NCBI GenBank assembly: GCA_963784895.1
Contig: CAWATM010000007.1
Span: 1-64,000 of the forward strand
Origin: Gaiellasilicea sp963784895
GTDB lineage: Bacteria; Actinomycetota; Thermoleophilia; Gaiellales; Gaiellaceae
Direction of reading: 5' to 3'
Length of the DNA: 64,000 bases
Positions 48,630-58,522 of the stretch are shown in pieces. Positions within the stretch are counted from its first letter, which is position 1; the number at the start of each line of letters is the position of its first letter. A program made the position numbers and the translations under genes. Under the pieces are notes generated by a model that had not been told where the DNA came from, ran no database searches, and saw only the letters and a list, made by a program, of their open reading frames with translations.

Positions 48630-50125
48630 TGCCGCGGATCCCGATCCCGTCCGGCTCTCGGGTCGCCGTCGTCAATCCGCACGACGGTGTCGTGCTGCGG
48701 CCGCGGCGTCCCGCGGCGGGGGTCGTCGACGTCGGCGCTGCCGTCCGCGACGCGCTCCGCTTCCCACTCTCCGGCTCGCCGCTCGAGGCGCTCGTCTCCC
48801 GTGGCGGCACCGCGACACTCGTCGTCGAGGCCCCCGAGCTGCCGCTCCCGGGCGCGCCGAACGATCCTCGCCGCTACGCCCTCGCCGCCGCGATCGACGA
48901 GCTCGAGCGGCTTGGAGTTCCCTCGACGCGCCAGACGATCCTCGTCGCCGGCGGGCTCAACCGGCGAGCCGGGCAGCGCGAGCTCGAGGGGCTGCTGGCG
49001 CCATCCTTCGCCCGCCGCTTCCACGGCCGGGTCGAGGTGCACGACGCGGAGTCGCCCGACCTCGTCCACGTCGGCGACGCCGGTCGCACGCCGCTCCGCA
49101 TCAACCCGATGCTGCTCGAGACCGACCTCGTCCTCTGCGTCACCGCGGCGGAGACCGTCCTCCACGGCGGCCCCGGCGCCCTCCTCGGCGGTGGCGGGCG
49201 TGAGACGCTGCGCGCGGCGACGGCCTCCTCGCTGCTCGAGACCGCTGCCGCGACGGGCTGGCGGCTGGGCGTCGCGCTCGAGCGGGCGCTCGCGACGCGG
49301 GTGCCGGTGCTCGGAACCTCGCTCGTGCTGAACCCGCCGCGCCTCGCGGGCCGCTTCCGCGACTACCCCTACGAGGACGACGCCATGGCGCACCTCGCCC
49401 GCTCGCCGCTGCGCCGCTTCTCGTTGCTGCCGTCGGGGATCAGGCGCCGGCTCCTCCAGGATCTCGCCCGCGAGCTGACCGCAGTCGCAGCGTTCGCGGG
49501 GCCTCCGTCGGTCGCGCACGCCGAAGCGCTCCTGCGCGGGATCGCTCGAAGGTCGACGCCGCTCGAGGAGCCGCTCGACGCGATCGTGATCGGCATGCCC
49601 TGGAAGCACCACCATGCGCCGCGCGAGCGCCTCAACCCGATCACGGTCGCGACCGTCGCGCTCGGGCTCGCGCTGCGACTCTGGCGCGACGCCTTCCCCG
49701 TCCGGGAGGACGGGACGGCGATCGTGCTCCACCGGCTCTCGCGCCACTTCGCCCACGGCACCCAGGATCCGTACCGCGCGCTCTTCCACTCGCTGCGTGA
49801 CGGGCGCACCGCCGAGGATCTCGCCCGAGGCGAGCGCGAAGCGGCGGCCGACACGCGAGCGCTGGACGCGTACCGCAGCGGCCGAGCCTGCCATCCTCTT
49901 CTGCCCTACGTCGACTGGGACAGCTGCCGGCCGGCGCTCGAGCGGCTCGGGGCGGTCGTCGTCGCCGGCTGCCGCGACCACCAGGCGGCGCGGACGCTCG
50001 GCTTCGTGCCGACGCACGGGATCGCGAGCGCGCTCGAGATGGCCCACGGCCGCGCCGGCGGCAAGGCCAGGATCGGCTACCTCCTCGGCCCGCCCTACTT
50101 CCCGCTCGAGGTGGGCGCGGGCTAG
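48629..50125 (+). CDS. LarA-like (DUF2088) protein lacking cofactor-binding residues
   Basis: 498 residues. The fold pattern of nickel-pincer lactate racemase is visible: QTILVAGGLNRRAGQRELEGLL, VEVHDAESPDLVHVGDAGRTPLRINPMLLETDLVLCVTAAETVLHGGPGALLGGG. In LarA the first motif is GxHR and a Lys ten residues after the later His holds the cofactor; here they read LNRR and Gly. So it probably does not bind the NPN cofactor that way. 1-bp coupling to the GNAT gene suggests a shared job. Function not known. Confidence 0.7.
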   Translation: MPRIPIPSGSRVAVVNPHDGVVLRPRRPAAGVVDVGAAVRDALRFPLSGSPLEALVSRGGTATLVVEAPELPLPGAPNDPRRYALAAAIDELERLGVPSTRQTILVAGGLNRRAGQRELEGLLAPSFARRFHGRVEVHDAESPDLVHVGDAGRTPLRINPMLLETDLVLCVTAAETVLHGGPGALLGGGGRETLRAATASSLLETAAATGWRLGVALERALATRVPVLGTSLVLNPPRLAGRFRDYPYEDDAMAHLARSPLRRFSLLPSGIRRRLLQDLARELTAVAAFAGPPSVAHAEALLRGIARRSTPLEEPLDAIVIGMPWKHHHAPRERLNPITVATVALGLALRLWRDAFPVREDGTAIVLHRLSRHFAHGTQDPYRALFHSLRDGRTAEDLARGEREAAADTRALDAYRSGRACHPLLPYVDWDSCRPALERLGAVVVAGCRDHQAARTLGFVPTHGIASALEMAHGRAGGKARIGYLLGPPYFPLEVGAG

Positions 50126-50153
50126 CGGACTTCGTGGTTCAGAGACGCGAGGC

Positions 50154-51848
50154 TTACTGGAAGAGGAGCAGCAGCGCGTCCGTCGGCGCGTAGTCGTCCG
50201 TCAGCACCGGCACGTCGTCGGTCGCGATCACGCCATCGCGGCGATCGAGGATCGGCTGACGCAGGTCCGGGATGCGCGGGTTGCCGCGGCGCAGATCGGC
50301 CCAGCGATCCGCGAGCTGCTGCCGGCCCGGGGTCGCCTTCTCCGTCGCGATCAGGATCAGGTTGCGGAACTGCTCCTCCCCCTTGTCGCCCGGGAGAATC
50401 GCCGGGTGCACGAGCACCGACGGGAAGGCCGTGCGGTACGTCTTGTAGATCGAGCGGAAGAGCTTCGAGCCAGGCCCGGCCATTGCGCCGATCGCGTTCG
50501 TGACGACGACGCCGCCGGGCGCCAGCCGGGAGCGGGCGAGCGCGAGGAACTCCTGCGTGACGAGGTGCGCGGGGATCGAGTCGGCGAAGAAGGCGTCGAT
50601 CACGATCACGTCCCAGCGCTGCTCGCTGCCGGCGAGGAAGCGCCGGCCGTCGCCGACATCGACCTGCAGCCGCGGGTCGCGCGGCAGCTCGAAGTACCGA
50701 TACGCGACGTCGACGACGACGGGATCGAGCTCGACCGCGTGCAGCCGCAGCTGCGGAAAGTCGCGCCACATCCGCTTCTCGGAGGAGCCGGCGCCGAGGC
50801 CGACGAAGAGGACATCTCGAGCGGACGGGTTGTAGGCGATCCCGAGGTGGAAGAGATCGGTGTAGCGGTAGCGCGTCCGGTAGGCGTCGTCCCGGTACAT
50901 CGCGCTCTGGAGCGAGTTGTCGAAGCGGAGATAGCGAGAATCCCGGTCGTCGACGACCGCGAGCCGGTGGTAGCGCGTGTCCTCGGCGAAGACGACCTTC
51001 AGATCCTTTGCCTCGACCACGGCGCGCGGGTCGCGGGCGTCCAGGTAGCCGTAACCGCGCGTCCGGAAGAGCGGCGACCAGTTCTGCGCCGAGGTGGCGG
51101 TCAGCGGCTCGATCCGCTGCGAGCCGAGCGAGATCGCGTAGAGGCTCGCGGCGACGGAGAGCGCGCAGGCGACGGCGACGACGGCGTGCATCCTGCCCGC
51201 CAGCCCGACGAGCCCTGCGGTGGCGAAGAGCGCTGCGGCGCCGAGGACGAACAGCTGCTCGACGCCGAACTCGGGGATCAGCCAGAACGCGGTCGCGAAC
51301 GTGCCGACGATGCTGCCGGCCGTCGAGATCGCGAAGGTCCGCCCCGCGGTGCGCCCCGCCCGTTGCAACGCATGCGTCTGCAGGCGTACGGCGATCGGGC
51401 CGACGGCCGAGAGGAGGATCGCCATCGGGAGGAAGAGGATCGCCGTGCAGAGAACCGGATCGAGGCGGGCGCCGGGATCCCAGCGGAGGACGGCCTCGAT
51501 CACGACGCGGTCGAGCAGCGGGATCGCGAGCACGGTCACCGCGGCGGCCCCGATCACGGCGGCAAGCGTCAGCGGCGAGGGAAAGCGGTCGGCGAGCGCG
51601 CCGCCGAGCCAGTAGCCAGCCGCGAGACCGCCGAGGATGACGCCGATGATCGCCGCCCAGACGAAGAGCGAGTTGCCGAAGTACGGCGCGAGCACCCGGC
51701 TTGCGGCCATCTCGACGCCGAGCAGGACGCCGCCGCAGAGGAAAACGGTGGCGAGGACCGGTCCGGTCGCGGCGGGGCGGCGGTGCTGGAGCGGGACGAG
51801 ACGAGGCTCGTCGGCCTCGGGCGGCGCGGGACGCGCCGGCTCGCTCAA
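50154..51848 (-). CDS. Membrane spermidine-synthase-like protein (copy 1)
   Basis: 564 residues. TTG start at 51848 overlaps the livF stop (TTGA). About nine membrane helices (FLCGGVLLGVEMAASRVLAPYFGNSLFVWAAIIG) precede a soluble SAM-dependent Rossmann domain: VLFVGLGAGSSEKRMWRDFPQLRLHAVELDPVVVDVAYRYF, WDVIVIDAFFADSIPAHLVTQEFL. Resembles polyamine aminopropyltransferase in the soluble part, but the polyamine site cannot be confirmed. It is 40-50% similar by eye to the gene at 58523-60151 and ends in the same DDYAPTDALLLLF. Confidence 0.82.
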   Translation of the reverse strand: MSEPARPAPPEADEPRLVPLQHRRPAATGPVLATVFLCGGVLLGVEMAASRVLAPYFGNSLFVWAAIIGVILGGLAAGYWLGGALADRFPSPLTLAAVIGAAAVTVLAIPLLDRVVIEAVLRWDPGARLDPVLCTAILFLPMAILLSAVGPIAVRLQTHALQRAGRTAGRTFAISTAGSIVGTFATAFWLIPEFGVEQLFVLGAAALFATAGLVGLAGRMHAVVAVACALSVAASLYAISLGSQRIEPLTATSAQNWSPLFRTRGYGYLDARDPRAVVEAKDLKVVFAEDTRYHRLAVVDDRDSRYLRFDNSLQSAMYRDDAYRTRYRYTDLFHLGIAYNPSARDVLFVGLGAGSSEKRMWRDFPQLRLHAVELDPVVVDVAYRYFELPRDPRLQVDVGDGRRFLAGSEQRWDVIVIDAFFADSIPAHLVTQEFLALARSRLAPGGVVVTNAIGAMAGPGSKLFRSIYKTYRTAFPSVLVHPAILPGDKGEEQFRNLILIATEKATPGRQQLADRWADLRRGNPRIPDLRQPILDRRDGVIATDDVPVLTDDYAPTDALLLLFQ

Positions 51849-52582
51849 CCCTCTCCCAGGTAGGTCTTGCGCACCTTCTCGTCGTTGCGGAGATCCTTCG
51901 CCGGTCCTTCGAGCGCGATCACGCCGGTCTCCATCACATAGCCGCGGCTCGCCGCATCGAGCGCCATCAGCGCGTTCTGCTCGACGAGGAGGATCGGTGT
52001 CCCCTGGGCGTTGATCTCCGCGACGATCTCGAAGATCTTCTCGACGAAGATCGGCGCGAGCCCCATCGACGGCTCGTCGAGCATGAGCAGCTTCGGCCGC
52101 GCCATCAGCGCCCGCCCGATCGCGCACATCTGCTGCTCGCCGCCCGACATCGTCCCGGCCTTCTGCTGCTTCCGCTCGGCGAGACGAGGGAAGAGGTCGA
52201 AGACCCGGTCCATGTCCTCCTTGAAGTTCTGCCTGTCCTCGCGCTGGAACGCGCCCATCTCGAGGTTCTCGAGCACGCTCATGCGCGGGAAGAGACGGCG
52301 CCCCTCGGGCGACTGCGCGATCCCCATCTTCACGATCGTGTGTGGCGGCGCATCGGTGATGTCCCGGCCCTGGAAGCTGATCCGGCCTTCCCGAGGGTGG
52401 TTGACGCCGTTGATCGAGCGGAGCGTCGTCGACTTGCCGGCCCCGTTCGCGCCGATCAGTGTCACCACCTCCCCGTCGTGCACCTTCAGCGAGACGCCTT
52501 TGAGCGCATGGATCGCGCCGTAGTAGGTGTGGATGTCCTCGAGCTCGAGGACGACGCTGTTTCCGCCCGCGGCGTCAGCCAT
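51845..52582 (-). CDS. livF: Branched-chain amino-acid ABC transporter ATPase LivF
   Basis: 245 residues. Walker A GANGAGKST, Q-loop IAQSPEGRRLFPRMSVLENL, signature MSGGEQQMCAIGRAL, Walker B LLMLDEPSMGLAP, H-loop region ILLVEQNALMAL. Starts EDIHTYYGAIHALKGVSL, typical LivF. Overlaps livG by 8 bp. Energises uptake with LivG through the LivH/LivM pore. Confidence 0.96.
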   Translation of the reverse strand: MADAAGGNSVVLELEDIHTYYGAIHALKGVSLKVHDGEVVTLIGANGAGKSTTLRSINGVNHPREGRISFQGRDITDAPPHTIVKMGIAQSPEGRRLFPRMSVLENLEMGAFQREDRQNFKEDMDRVFDLFPRLAERKQQKAGTMSGGEQQMCAIGRALMARPKLLMLDEPSMGLAPIFVEKIFEIVAEINAQGTPILLVEQNALMALDAASRGYVMETGVIALEGPAKDLRNDEKVRKTYLGEG

Positions 52583-53354
52583 GGGAGGTCGCCCCCTTGC
52601 CGAGGTAGGCCTCGATCACGCGCTCGTCCTTCTGGACGTCCTGCGGCGTTCCCTCGGCAATCTTCTCGCCGTAATCGAGCACGGTGACGCGGTCGGAGAT
52701 GCCCATCACGACCTTCATGTCGTGCTCGATCATCAGCACGGTCAGGTCGCGGTCTTCGCGCAACTTGCGGACGAAGGCGGTGAAGTCTGCGGTCTCCTGC
52801 GGGTTCATCCCCGCCGTCGGCTCGTCGAGAAGAAGCAGCTTCGGGTCGGTCGCGAGCGCGCGAGCGACCTCGAGGCGGCGCTGGTCGCCGTAGGAGAGAT
52901 TGCGCGACGTCTCGTTGTCGCGGCCGCGCAGGCCGGAAAAGCGCAGGAGCTCGCGGGCCCGCTCCCGTGCCTCCCGCTCTTCGCGCCGCACCCGCGGCGT
53001 CCGGATGATCGCTCCGAGGATCCCGCCCTTGAGCCGGCAGTGCATGCCGACGAGAACGTTCTCGAGCGCCGTCATGTGCTGGAAGAGCCGGATGTTCTGG
53101 AACGTACGGCCGACGCCGAGGGCGGTGATCGCATGCGGCGGCTTGTCGCTGACGTCGACGCCGTCGAAGACGATCTGCCCGCTGGTCGCCTTGTAGACAC
53201 CGGTGAGCATGTTGAAGAAGGTCGTCTTGCCGGCGCCGTTCGGGCCGATCAGCGACACGATCGACCCCTGCGGGATCGTGAAGTCGATGTCGTTCGTGGC
53301 CACGAGTCCGCCGAACTCCTTCCGCACCTTCTGCGCGACGAGGAGATCAGTCAT
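52575..53354 (-). CDS. livG: Branched-chain amino-acid ABC transporter ATPase LivG
   Basis: 259 residues. Begins LLVAQKVRKEFGGLVATNDIDFTI. Walker A GPNGAGKTTFFNMLTG, signature LSYGDQRRLEVARAL, Walker B LLLLDEPTAGMNPQE, then TVLMIEHDMKVVMGISDRVTVLDYG. The insert GRTFQNIRLF is the LivG pattern. Overlaps livM and livF by 8 bp each. Confidence 0.96.
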   Translation of the reverse strand: MTDLLVAQKVRKEFGGLVATNDIDFTIPQGSIVSLIGPNGAGKTTFFNMLTGVYKATSGQIVFDGVDVSDKPPHAITALGVGRTFQNIRLFQHMTALENVLVGMHCRLKGGILGAIIRTPRVRREEREARERARELLRFSGLRGRDNETSRNLSYGDQRRLEVARALATDPKLLLLDEPTAGMNPQETADFTAFVRKLREDRDLTVLMIEHDMKVVMGISDRVTVLDYGEKIAEGTPQDVQKDERVIEAYLGKGATSHG

Positions 53355-54564
53355 TGCCGCGCTCGCGGTCGGTGTCCGCTCCCTCGTGCTGGACGTCGTA
53401 GAACGGTGTGTCGGCGACGCCGAACTCGAGCTCGCGCTTGTGCCTGCCTTCCGGTATCAGCCCCTCGGGCCGGAAGAGCATCATCAGCACGATGATGACG
53501 CCGTAGATCCCGAACTGGTACTTCGTCGGCTCGAAGTTGACTCCGGCTTCGTTCAGCTTCGAGCCGATCGTCGCCAACCCGGCGACGTTCAGGTAGCCGA
53601 GAATCATCCCGCCGAGCAGCACCCCCCAGATCGAGCCCATCCCGCCGAGGATGACCATGCAGAGGAGGAAGACGGAGAAGTTGAAGTAGAAGTCGGCCGG
53701 AAAGGCACCGCTGCGGAAGCTCGCGTAGAACGCGCCGGCGACGCCGCCGAAGAACGCGCCGATCGCGTACGACCACGTCTTCGTCCGCATCAGCGGCACG
53801 CCCATCGCCGCGGCGGCGGTCTCGTCCTCGCGGATCGCGATCCAGGCGCGGCCGAGCCGGGAGTCGCGCAGCCGAATCGAGCAGAAGACCGTGATCAGCA
53901 GGAGCGCGAGCGCGGTCCAGTAGAACCACGACAACCGCTCGAACGACTGCTGGTAGCTGAGCGGCAGCCCGAGCGACTCACCGATCTCGCCGAAGCCCGG
54001 CGAGTCGATCGGGCTGATCCCGAAGGTGCCGTGCGTGAGGTCGAAGCCGAAGACGTTGTCGCTGTTGCGCACGACCTGCGGGATGATCTCGCCGAAGCCG
54101 AGCGTGACGATCGCGAGGTAGTCGCCGCGCAGGCGCAGCGTCGGCAGGCCGATCAGAATCCCGATCAAGGCCGTGAAGCAGCCGGCGATCAGGAGGACGA
54201 GCCAGAGCGAGAGGTGAATCCCCGGCACCTCCCGCGAGATCCCGACGGAGCCGAAGTGGAACGTCCACTGGTCGAACTGCTGCGACGCCAGCCAGGCCGC
54301 GGTGTAGGCGCCCGCTGCGTAGAACGCGACGTAGCCGAGGTCGAGCAGGCCCGCGTAGCCGACGACGATGTTGAGGCCGATTGCCATCATCGTCACGACC
54401 ATCATGATCACCATCGAGTCGAGCGCCGGGACGAAGTCCCCGAGCAGCGGCAGGTCGCCGAGGCTCTCCACGTACTCCGGATAGAGGAACGCGACCACGA
54501 TCAGCGCGATCGCAACGAACACGCCGGCGCCGGCCTGGCGCAACCGCTGCTGGACGCTGGTCAT
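53347..54564 (-). CDS. livM: Branched-chain amino-acid ABC transporter permease LivM
   Basis: 405 residues from ATG 54564, overlapping the livH stop (ATGA). About ten helices; signature motifs are LNIVVGYAGLLDLGYVAFYAAGAY, LRGDYLAIVTLGFGEI and GRAWIAIREDETAAAAMGVPLMRTKTWSYAIGAFFGGVAGAFYAS (EAA-type loop). A 40-residue hydrophilic tail after PEGLIPEGRHKRE is longer than in E. coli LivM. Confidence 0.95.
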   Translation of the reverse strand: MTSVQQRLRQAGAGVFVAIALIVVAFLYPEYVESLGDLPLLGDFVPALDSMVIMMVVTMMAIGLNIVVGYAGLLDLGYVAFYAAGAYTAAWLASQQFDQWTFHFGSVGISREVPGIHLSLWLVLLIAGCFTALIGILIGLPTLRLRGDYLAIVTLGFGEIIPQVVRNSDNVFGFDLTHGTFGISPIDSPGFGEIGESLGLPLSYQQSFERLSWFYWTALALLLITVFCSIRLRDSRLGRAWIAIREDETAAAAMGVPLMRTKTWSYAIGAFFGGVAGAFYASFRSGAFPADFYFNFSVFLLCMVILGGMGSIWGVLLGGMILGYLNVAGLATIGSKLNEAGVNFEPTKYQFGIYGVIIVLMMLFRPEGLIPEGRHKRELEFGVADTPFYDVQHEGADTDRERGND

Positions 54565-55610
54565 GCTCCCTCCGGCGTTCGCTCGCCCAGAAGGCCCTCC
54601 GGGCGGAAGACGAGGATCAGGATCAGGATCCCGAAGACGATCGTCCGCGTCCAGTCGGATCCTGGGGTGTACCAGGTGAGGCCCTCGTTGAACGCCTGGA
54701 TGAAGCCGATTATGAGCGCGCCGAGCACTGCACCGGTGAGATTGCCGATGCCGCCGAGCACGGCCGCCGTGAAGGCGATCAGTCCGAGCTCGAAGCCGGT
54801 GTCGTAGCGCATGTTGAACTGGAGCAGGTAGACGATCGCGGCCGCGGCGGCGAGCGAGCCGGCGAGGGCGAACGTGACCGAGACCGTCCGGTTGACGTTG
54901 ATTCCCATCATCGCCGACGCCTCGGTGTCCTGGGCGACCGCCCGCATCGCCTTGCCCTGCTTCGTCGAGCTGACGAACCACGTCAGCACGATGAGTACGG
55001 GCACCGTGATCAGCAGCACGGCGAGCTTGTTCCACGAGTAGGTGATGTCGCCGATTCCGATCGCCTCGGAGCGCGGGATGAAGGACGGGATCGAGTGGAA
55101 GCCGACGCCGTAGATCGCGAGCGAGATGTTCTGGACGATGAACGACATGCCGACCGCCGTGATCAGCATCGTCAGCCGCGACTTTGCCCGCAGCCGGCGG
55201 TAGGCGACGAACTCGATCGTCGCGTTCACGACCGCGAACAGCGCCATCATCGCGACGAGCGTCAACAGCATCCCGCCGACGATGACGGCAATCGACTCGT
55301 CGGCGTCGAGGCCGAGCACCGAGACGATCATGGTGCTGGCGACGAGGCCGGAGAGGGCGAAGACGTCGCCGTGCGCGAAGTTGATCAGCTGCAGGATGCC
55401 GTAGACGAGCGTGTAGCCGAGTGCGACGAGCCCGTAGATGGCGCCGTTCGTGAGCCCGATCAGGCCGACGTTGATGAACTCGGTCGGATCCTTGACGAAG
55501 TTGACGAGCAGCCAGATCCCGACGAGCGCCAAGAGGCCGAGCCCGATCAGCGAGGTGACGCTCGACTTCCGCAGCCGGTCGAGAGTCGTCGTCAGTGCCG
55601 GGGGGGCCAT
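54561..55610 (-). CDS. livH: Branched-chain amino-acid ABC transporter permease LivH
   Basis: 349 residues, about nine helices. Marks: LIGLTNGAIYGLVALGYTLVYGILQLINFAHGDVFALSG and GKAMRAVAQDTEASAMMGINVNRTVSVTFALAGSLAAAAA. Partner of LivM in the membrane. A 14-bp hairpin separates it from livJ, so it probably receives only part of the livJ transcription. Confidence 0.95.
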   Translation of the reverse strand: MAPPALTTTLDRLRKSSVTSLIGLGLLALVGIWLLVNFVKDPTEFINVGLIGLTNGAIYGLVALGYTLVYGILQLINFAHGDVFALSGLVASTMIVSVLGLDADESIAVIVGGMLLTLVAMMALFAVVNATIEFVAYRRLRAKSRLTMLITAVGMSFIVQNISLAIYGVGFHSIPSFIPRSEAIGIGDITYSWNKLAVLLITVPVLIVLTWFVSSTKQGKAMRAVAQDTEASAMMGINVNRTVSVTFALAGSLAAAAAIVYLLQFNMRYDTGFELGLIAFTAAVLGGIGNLTGAVLGALIIGFIQAFNEGLTWYTPGSDWTRTIVFGILILILVFRPEGLLGERTPEGA

Positions 55611-55632
55611 GAGGGAGAGAACCTAAAGCGAA

Positions 55633-55664
55633 ACTCGGGGGAGGGCAACCGCCCTCCCCCGAGT
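55633..55664 (-). terminator. Intra-operon terminator/processing hairpin between livJ and livH
   Basis: ACTCGGGGGAGGGC and GCCCTCCCCCGAGT pair perfectly (14 bp) around a 4-nt loop. It lies 19 bp past the livJ stop and 22 bp before livH. No long U-run, so partial termination or a 3' stabiliser for livJ mRNA. Confidence 0.75.
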
Positions 55665-55683
55665 CGCGACGTGCTGTCAGGCG

Positions 55684-57069
55684 TTAGCCACGCGCGGCTT
55701 CGACGTTCTCCGGCTTCGGGGAGATCGTCTTGACCGTCTCGAGCTTGTCGGTGGCCCTGTAGATCGTGAAGCCGACGACCGCGCCCTCGGCGCCACTCGG
55801 ATCGCCGGTGTCGTTGATCTCGAAGCTGCCGAGGTAGCCGTCGGTGACTTCCGCCTCGAACATCTTCGCGATCACGTCGGCCCGCGACCCGTCCGACGCG
55901 GCGATCGCGTCGAGCATGATCTGCGCCGCCTGCGCGCCGTAGATCGCGTACGGGTCGACCGGCTTGCCGCCGATTCGCGGCTTGAGCTTCTCGGCGAACT
56001 CGGCGCCTGCGCCCTGGAACTCGTCGATCGGGACGCCGGCGACGCTCATGAACATTCCCGGAGTGGCCTCGGGCGCCTCGTCGATCGTCTGCTGCGTCGT
56101 GAACCCGTCCGGGGCGAAGAGCTTGACCTCGCCGTCGTTCGGGCCGAGCACGGCAACCTTGTCCTTGATCACCTGGGCGCCGTTCTCGTCGATCAGGCCG
56201 CCGAGGAAGACCGCGTCGGCGTCAGTGCCGCCGATCTTCCGGAACAGGGCCTCGTAGCTCGACGCCTTCGGATCCCAGGCCTCGAAGCCCGCGACCTTGA
56301 TCCCGACCGCCTCCGCGGCGTTGCGGAAGTTCGTCGCGACGCCGAGGCCGTACGCCTCCTTGTCGTTCAGGATGTAGACGCTCGTGACGCCTTCCTCCTT
56401 GGCGAACTCGGCCACGGCCGCACCCTGGTAGGCGTCGTGCGCGACCACGCGGGCGTAGTTGCGGCTGCCGGACGGGTAGTACTTGTCCGGCTCGGTGCCG
56501 TCACACCCCGGTCCGCCCTCGGTCAAGCACACGTACGTGTTCGCCGGCGACATCATCGCGACACCGCCGCCCGGAGCCTGGTTCAGCACCGGGATCACGA
56601 TCGCCGCGCACCCTGAGTTGAAGGTGCCGATCACGCCGACGACCTTCTCGTTGCCGGCATACGCCTGCGCGTTCGTCGAGCACTTGCCCGAGTCCCACTT
56701 GCCCGCCTGAGCGGTCGAGTCGTCGCAGGACTGGAACGCGACATTGTGGTCGCCGGCCTTGTAGTTCGAGTCCTCGAGGAGGACGCGAATCGCTTCCACG
56801 ATCTGGGTCGTCTGCGTCCGCGACGAGCCCTGGAGCGGGAAGTCCGATGCGATCAAGACGTCGGGCTCACCCTCGCCCTCGTACTCGACCGCCGTGCACG
56901 AGCTCGACGGCAGCGCCTCGACGCCTTCGCCGCCGCCGCTCGACGCCTCGGTCGTCGCGCCGTCGCCACCTGCCTCGTCGTCGTCGCCTCCGCACCCCGC
57001 CGCGAGCAGTGCGAGCACGGCGACGAGCAGGGCCAGAACGCTCCACCAACCACGCTTTCTGGAAATCAC
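55684..57069 (-). CDS. livJ: Branched-chain amino-acid ABC transporter substrate-binding lipoprotein
   Basis: 461 residues. Lipoprotein signal with lipobox LLAAGC (Cys26), then an acidic Gly/Ser-rich spacer. Type I periplasmic-binding fold: VLIASDFPLQGSSRTQTTQIVEAIRVLLED, KVVGVIGTFNSGCAAIVIPVLNQ, MMSPANTY, VTSVYILNDKEAYGLGVATNFRN, DADAVFLGGLI, YAIYGAQAAQIMLDAI. Longer than E. coli LivJ (about 370) by surface loops. GTG start with GGAGGAGG upstream. First gene of livJHMGF. Confidence 0.93.
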   Translation of the reverse strand: MISRKRGWWSVLALLVAVLALLAAGCGGDDDEAGGDGATTEASSGGGEGVEALPSSSCTAVEYEGEGEPDVLIASDFPLQGSSRTQTTQIVEAIRVLLEDSNYKAGDHNVAFQSCDDSTAQAGKWDSGKCSTNAQAYAGNEKVVGVIGTFNSGCAAIVIPVLNQAPGGGVAMMSPANTYVCLTEGGPGCDGTEPDKYYPSGSRNYARVVAHDAYQGAAVAEFAKEEGVTSVYILNDKEAYGLGVATNFRNAAEAVGIKVAGFEAWDPKASSYEALFRKIGGTDADAVFLGGLIDENGAQVIKDKVAVLGPNDGEVKLFAPDGFTTQQTIDEAPEATPGMFMSVAGVPIDEFQGAGAEFAEKLKPRIGGKPVDPYAIYGAQAAQIMLDAIAASDGSRADVIAKMFEAEVTDGYLGSFEINDTGDPSGAEGAVVGFTIYRATDKLETVKTISPKPENVEAARG

Positions 57070-57220
57070 CAGCTGTCTCCTCCTCCGTCACCTACTGGGA
57101 CCTAGCCCGACGAGGTTCTGCACGCGTCTGCGCAGCCCTTGTTGCGGGCGAAGGCCGCAGTATCACGGTCCGCCGGGACGCATTTCAACTTTGTGCCGTC
57201 GCGCTACGCTGGCTTAACAG

Positions 57221-57304
57221 GCCGAAGTGGCGGAACTGGCAGACGCGCCGGACTCAAAATCCGGTTCCCCTCGGGGAGTGTGGGTTCGATTCCCACCTTC
57301 GGCA
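57221..57304 (+). tRNA. tRNA-Leu (anticodon CAA)
   Basis: Acceptor stem GCCGAAG (57221-57227) pairs with CTTCGGC (57297-57303); discriminator A at 57304. Anticodon stem CCGGA/TCCGG with loop CTCAAAA, anticodon CAA at 57255-57257. A long variable arm (about 57265-57278) and TTCGATT T-loop make it a class II tRNA-Leu. CCA is not encoded. TACGCT (57205-57210) and TTTCAA (57183-57188) are candidate -10 and -35. Confidence 0.96.
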
Positions 57305-57313
57305 TCGGGCTCT

Positions 57314-57319
57314 TAGACT
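57314..57319 (+). promoter_or_regulatory. Leaderless promoter -10 of pfk
   Basis: TAGACT, 6 bp before the GTG start at 57326 and only 10 bp after the tRNA. Confidence 0.6.
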
Positions 57320-57325
57320 GGCCGC

Positions 57326-58372
<1,047 letters not shown>

Positions 58373-58401
58373 CGATCCCTGGACGGCAGCGCCTCCCGGC
58401 C

Positions 58402-58418
58402 GGCGGAGCCGGCCTCCG
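58402..58418. repeat. Intergenic palindrome GGCGGAGCCGGCCTCCG, copy 2
   Basis: Identical 17-mer to 24590-24606, in the 150-bp gap between pfk and the convergent spermidine-synthase-like gene. The rest of that gap (58420-58522) is GC-rich with further short inverted repeats and no gene that I can see. Confidence 0.55.
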
Positions 58419-58522
58419 GCGCCGCCTCGCATCCCCCGCGGCGCTCCAGCCGGCGGCCCGTACCTCCGTACTGCTCCACCGGCCTACGCACCCCGGGAGA
58501 CGCGCCAGGAATCGCTCGCGAG

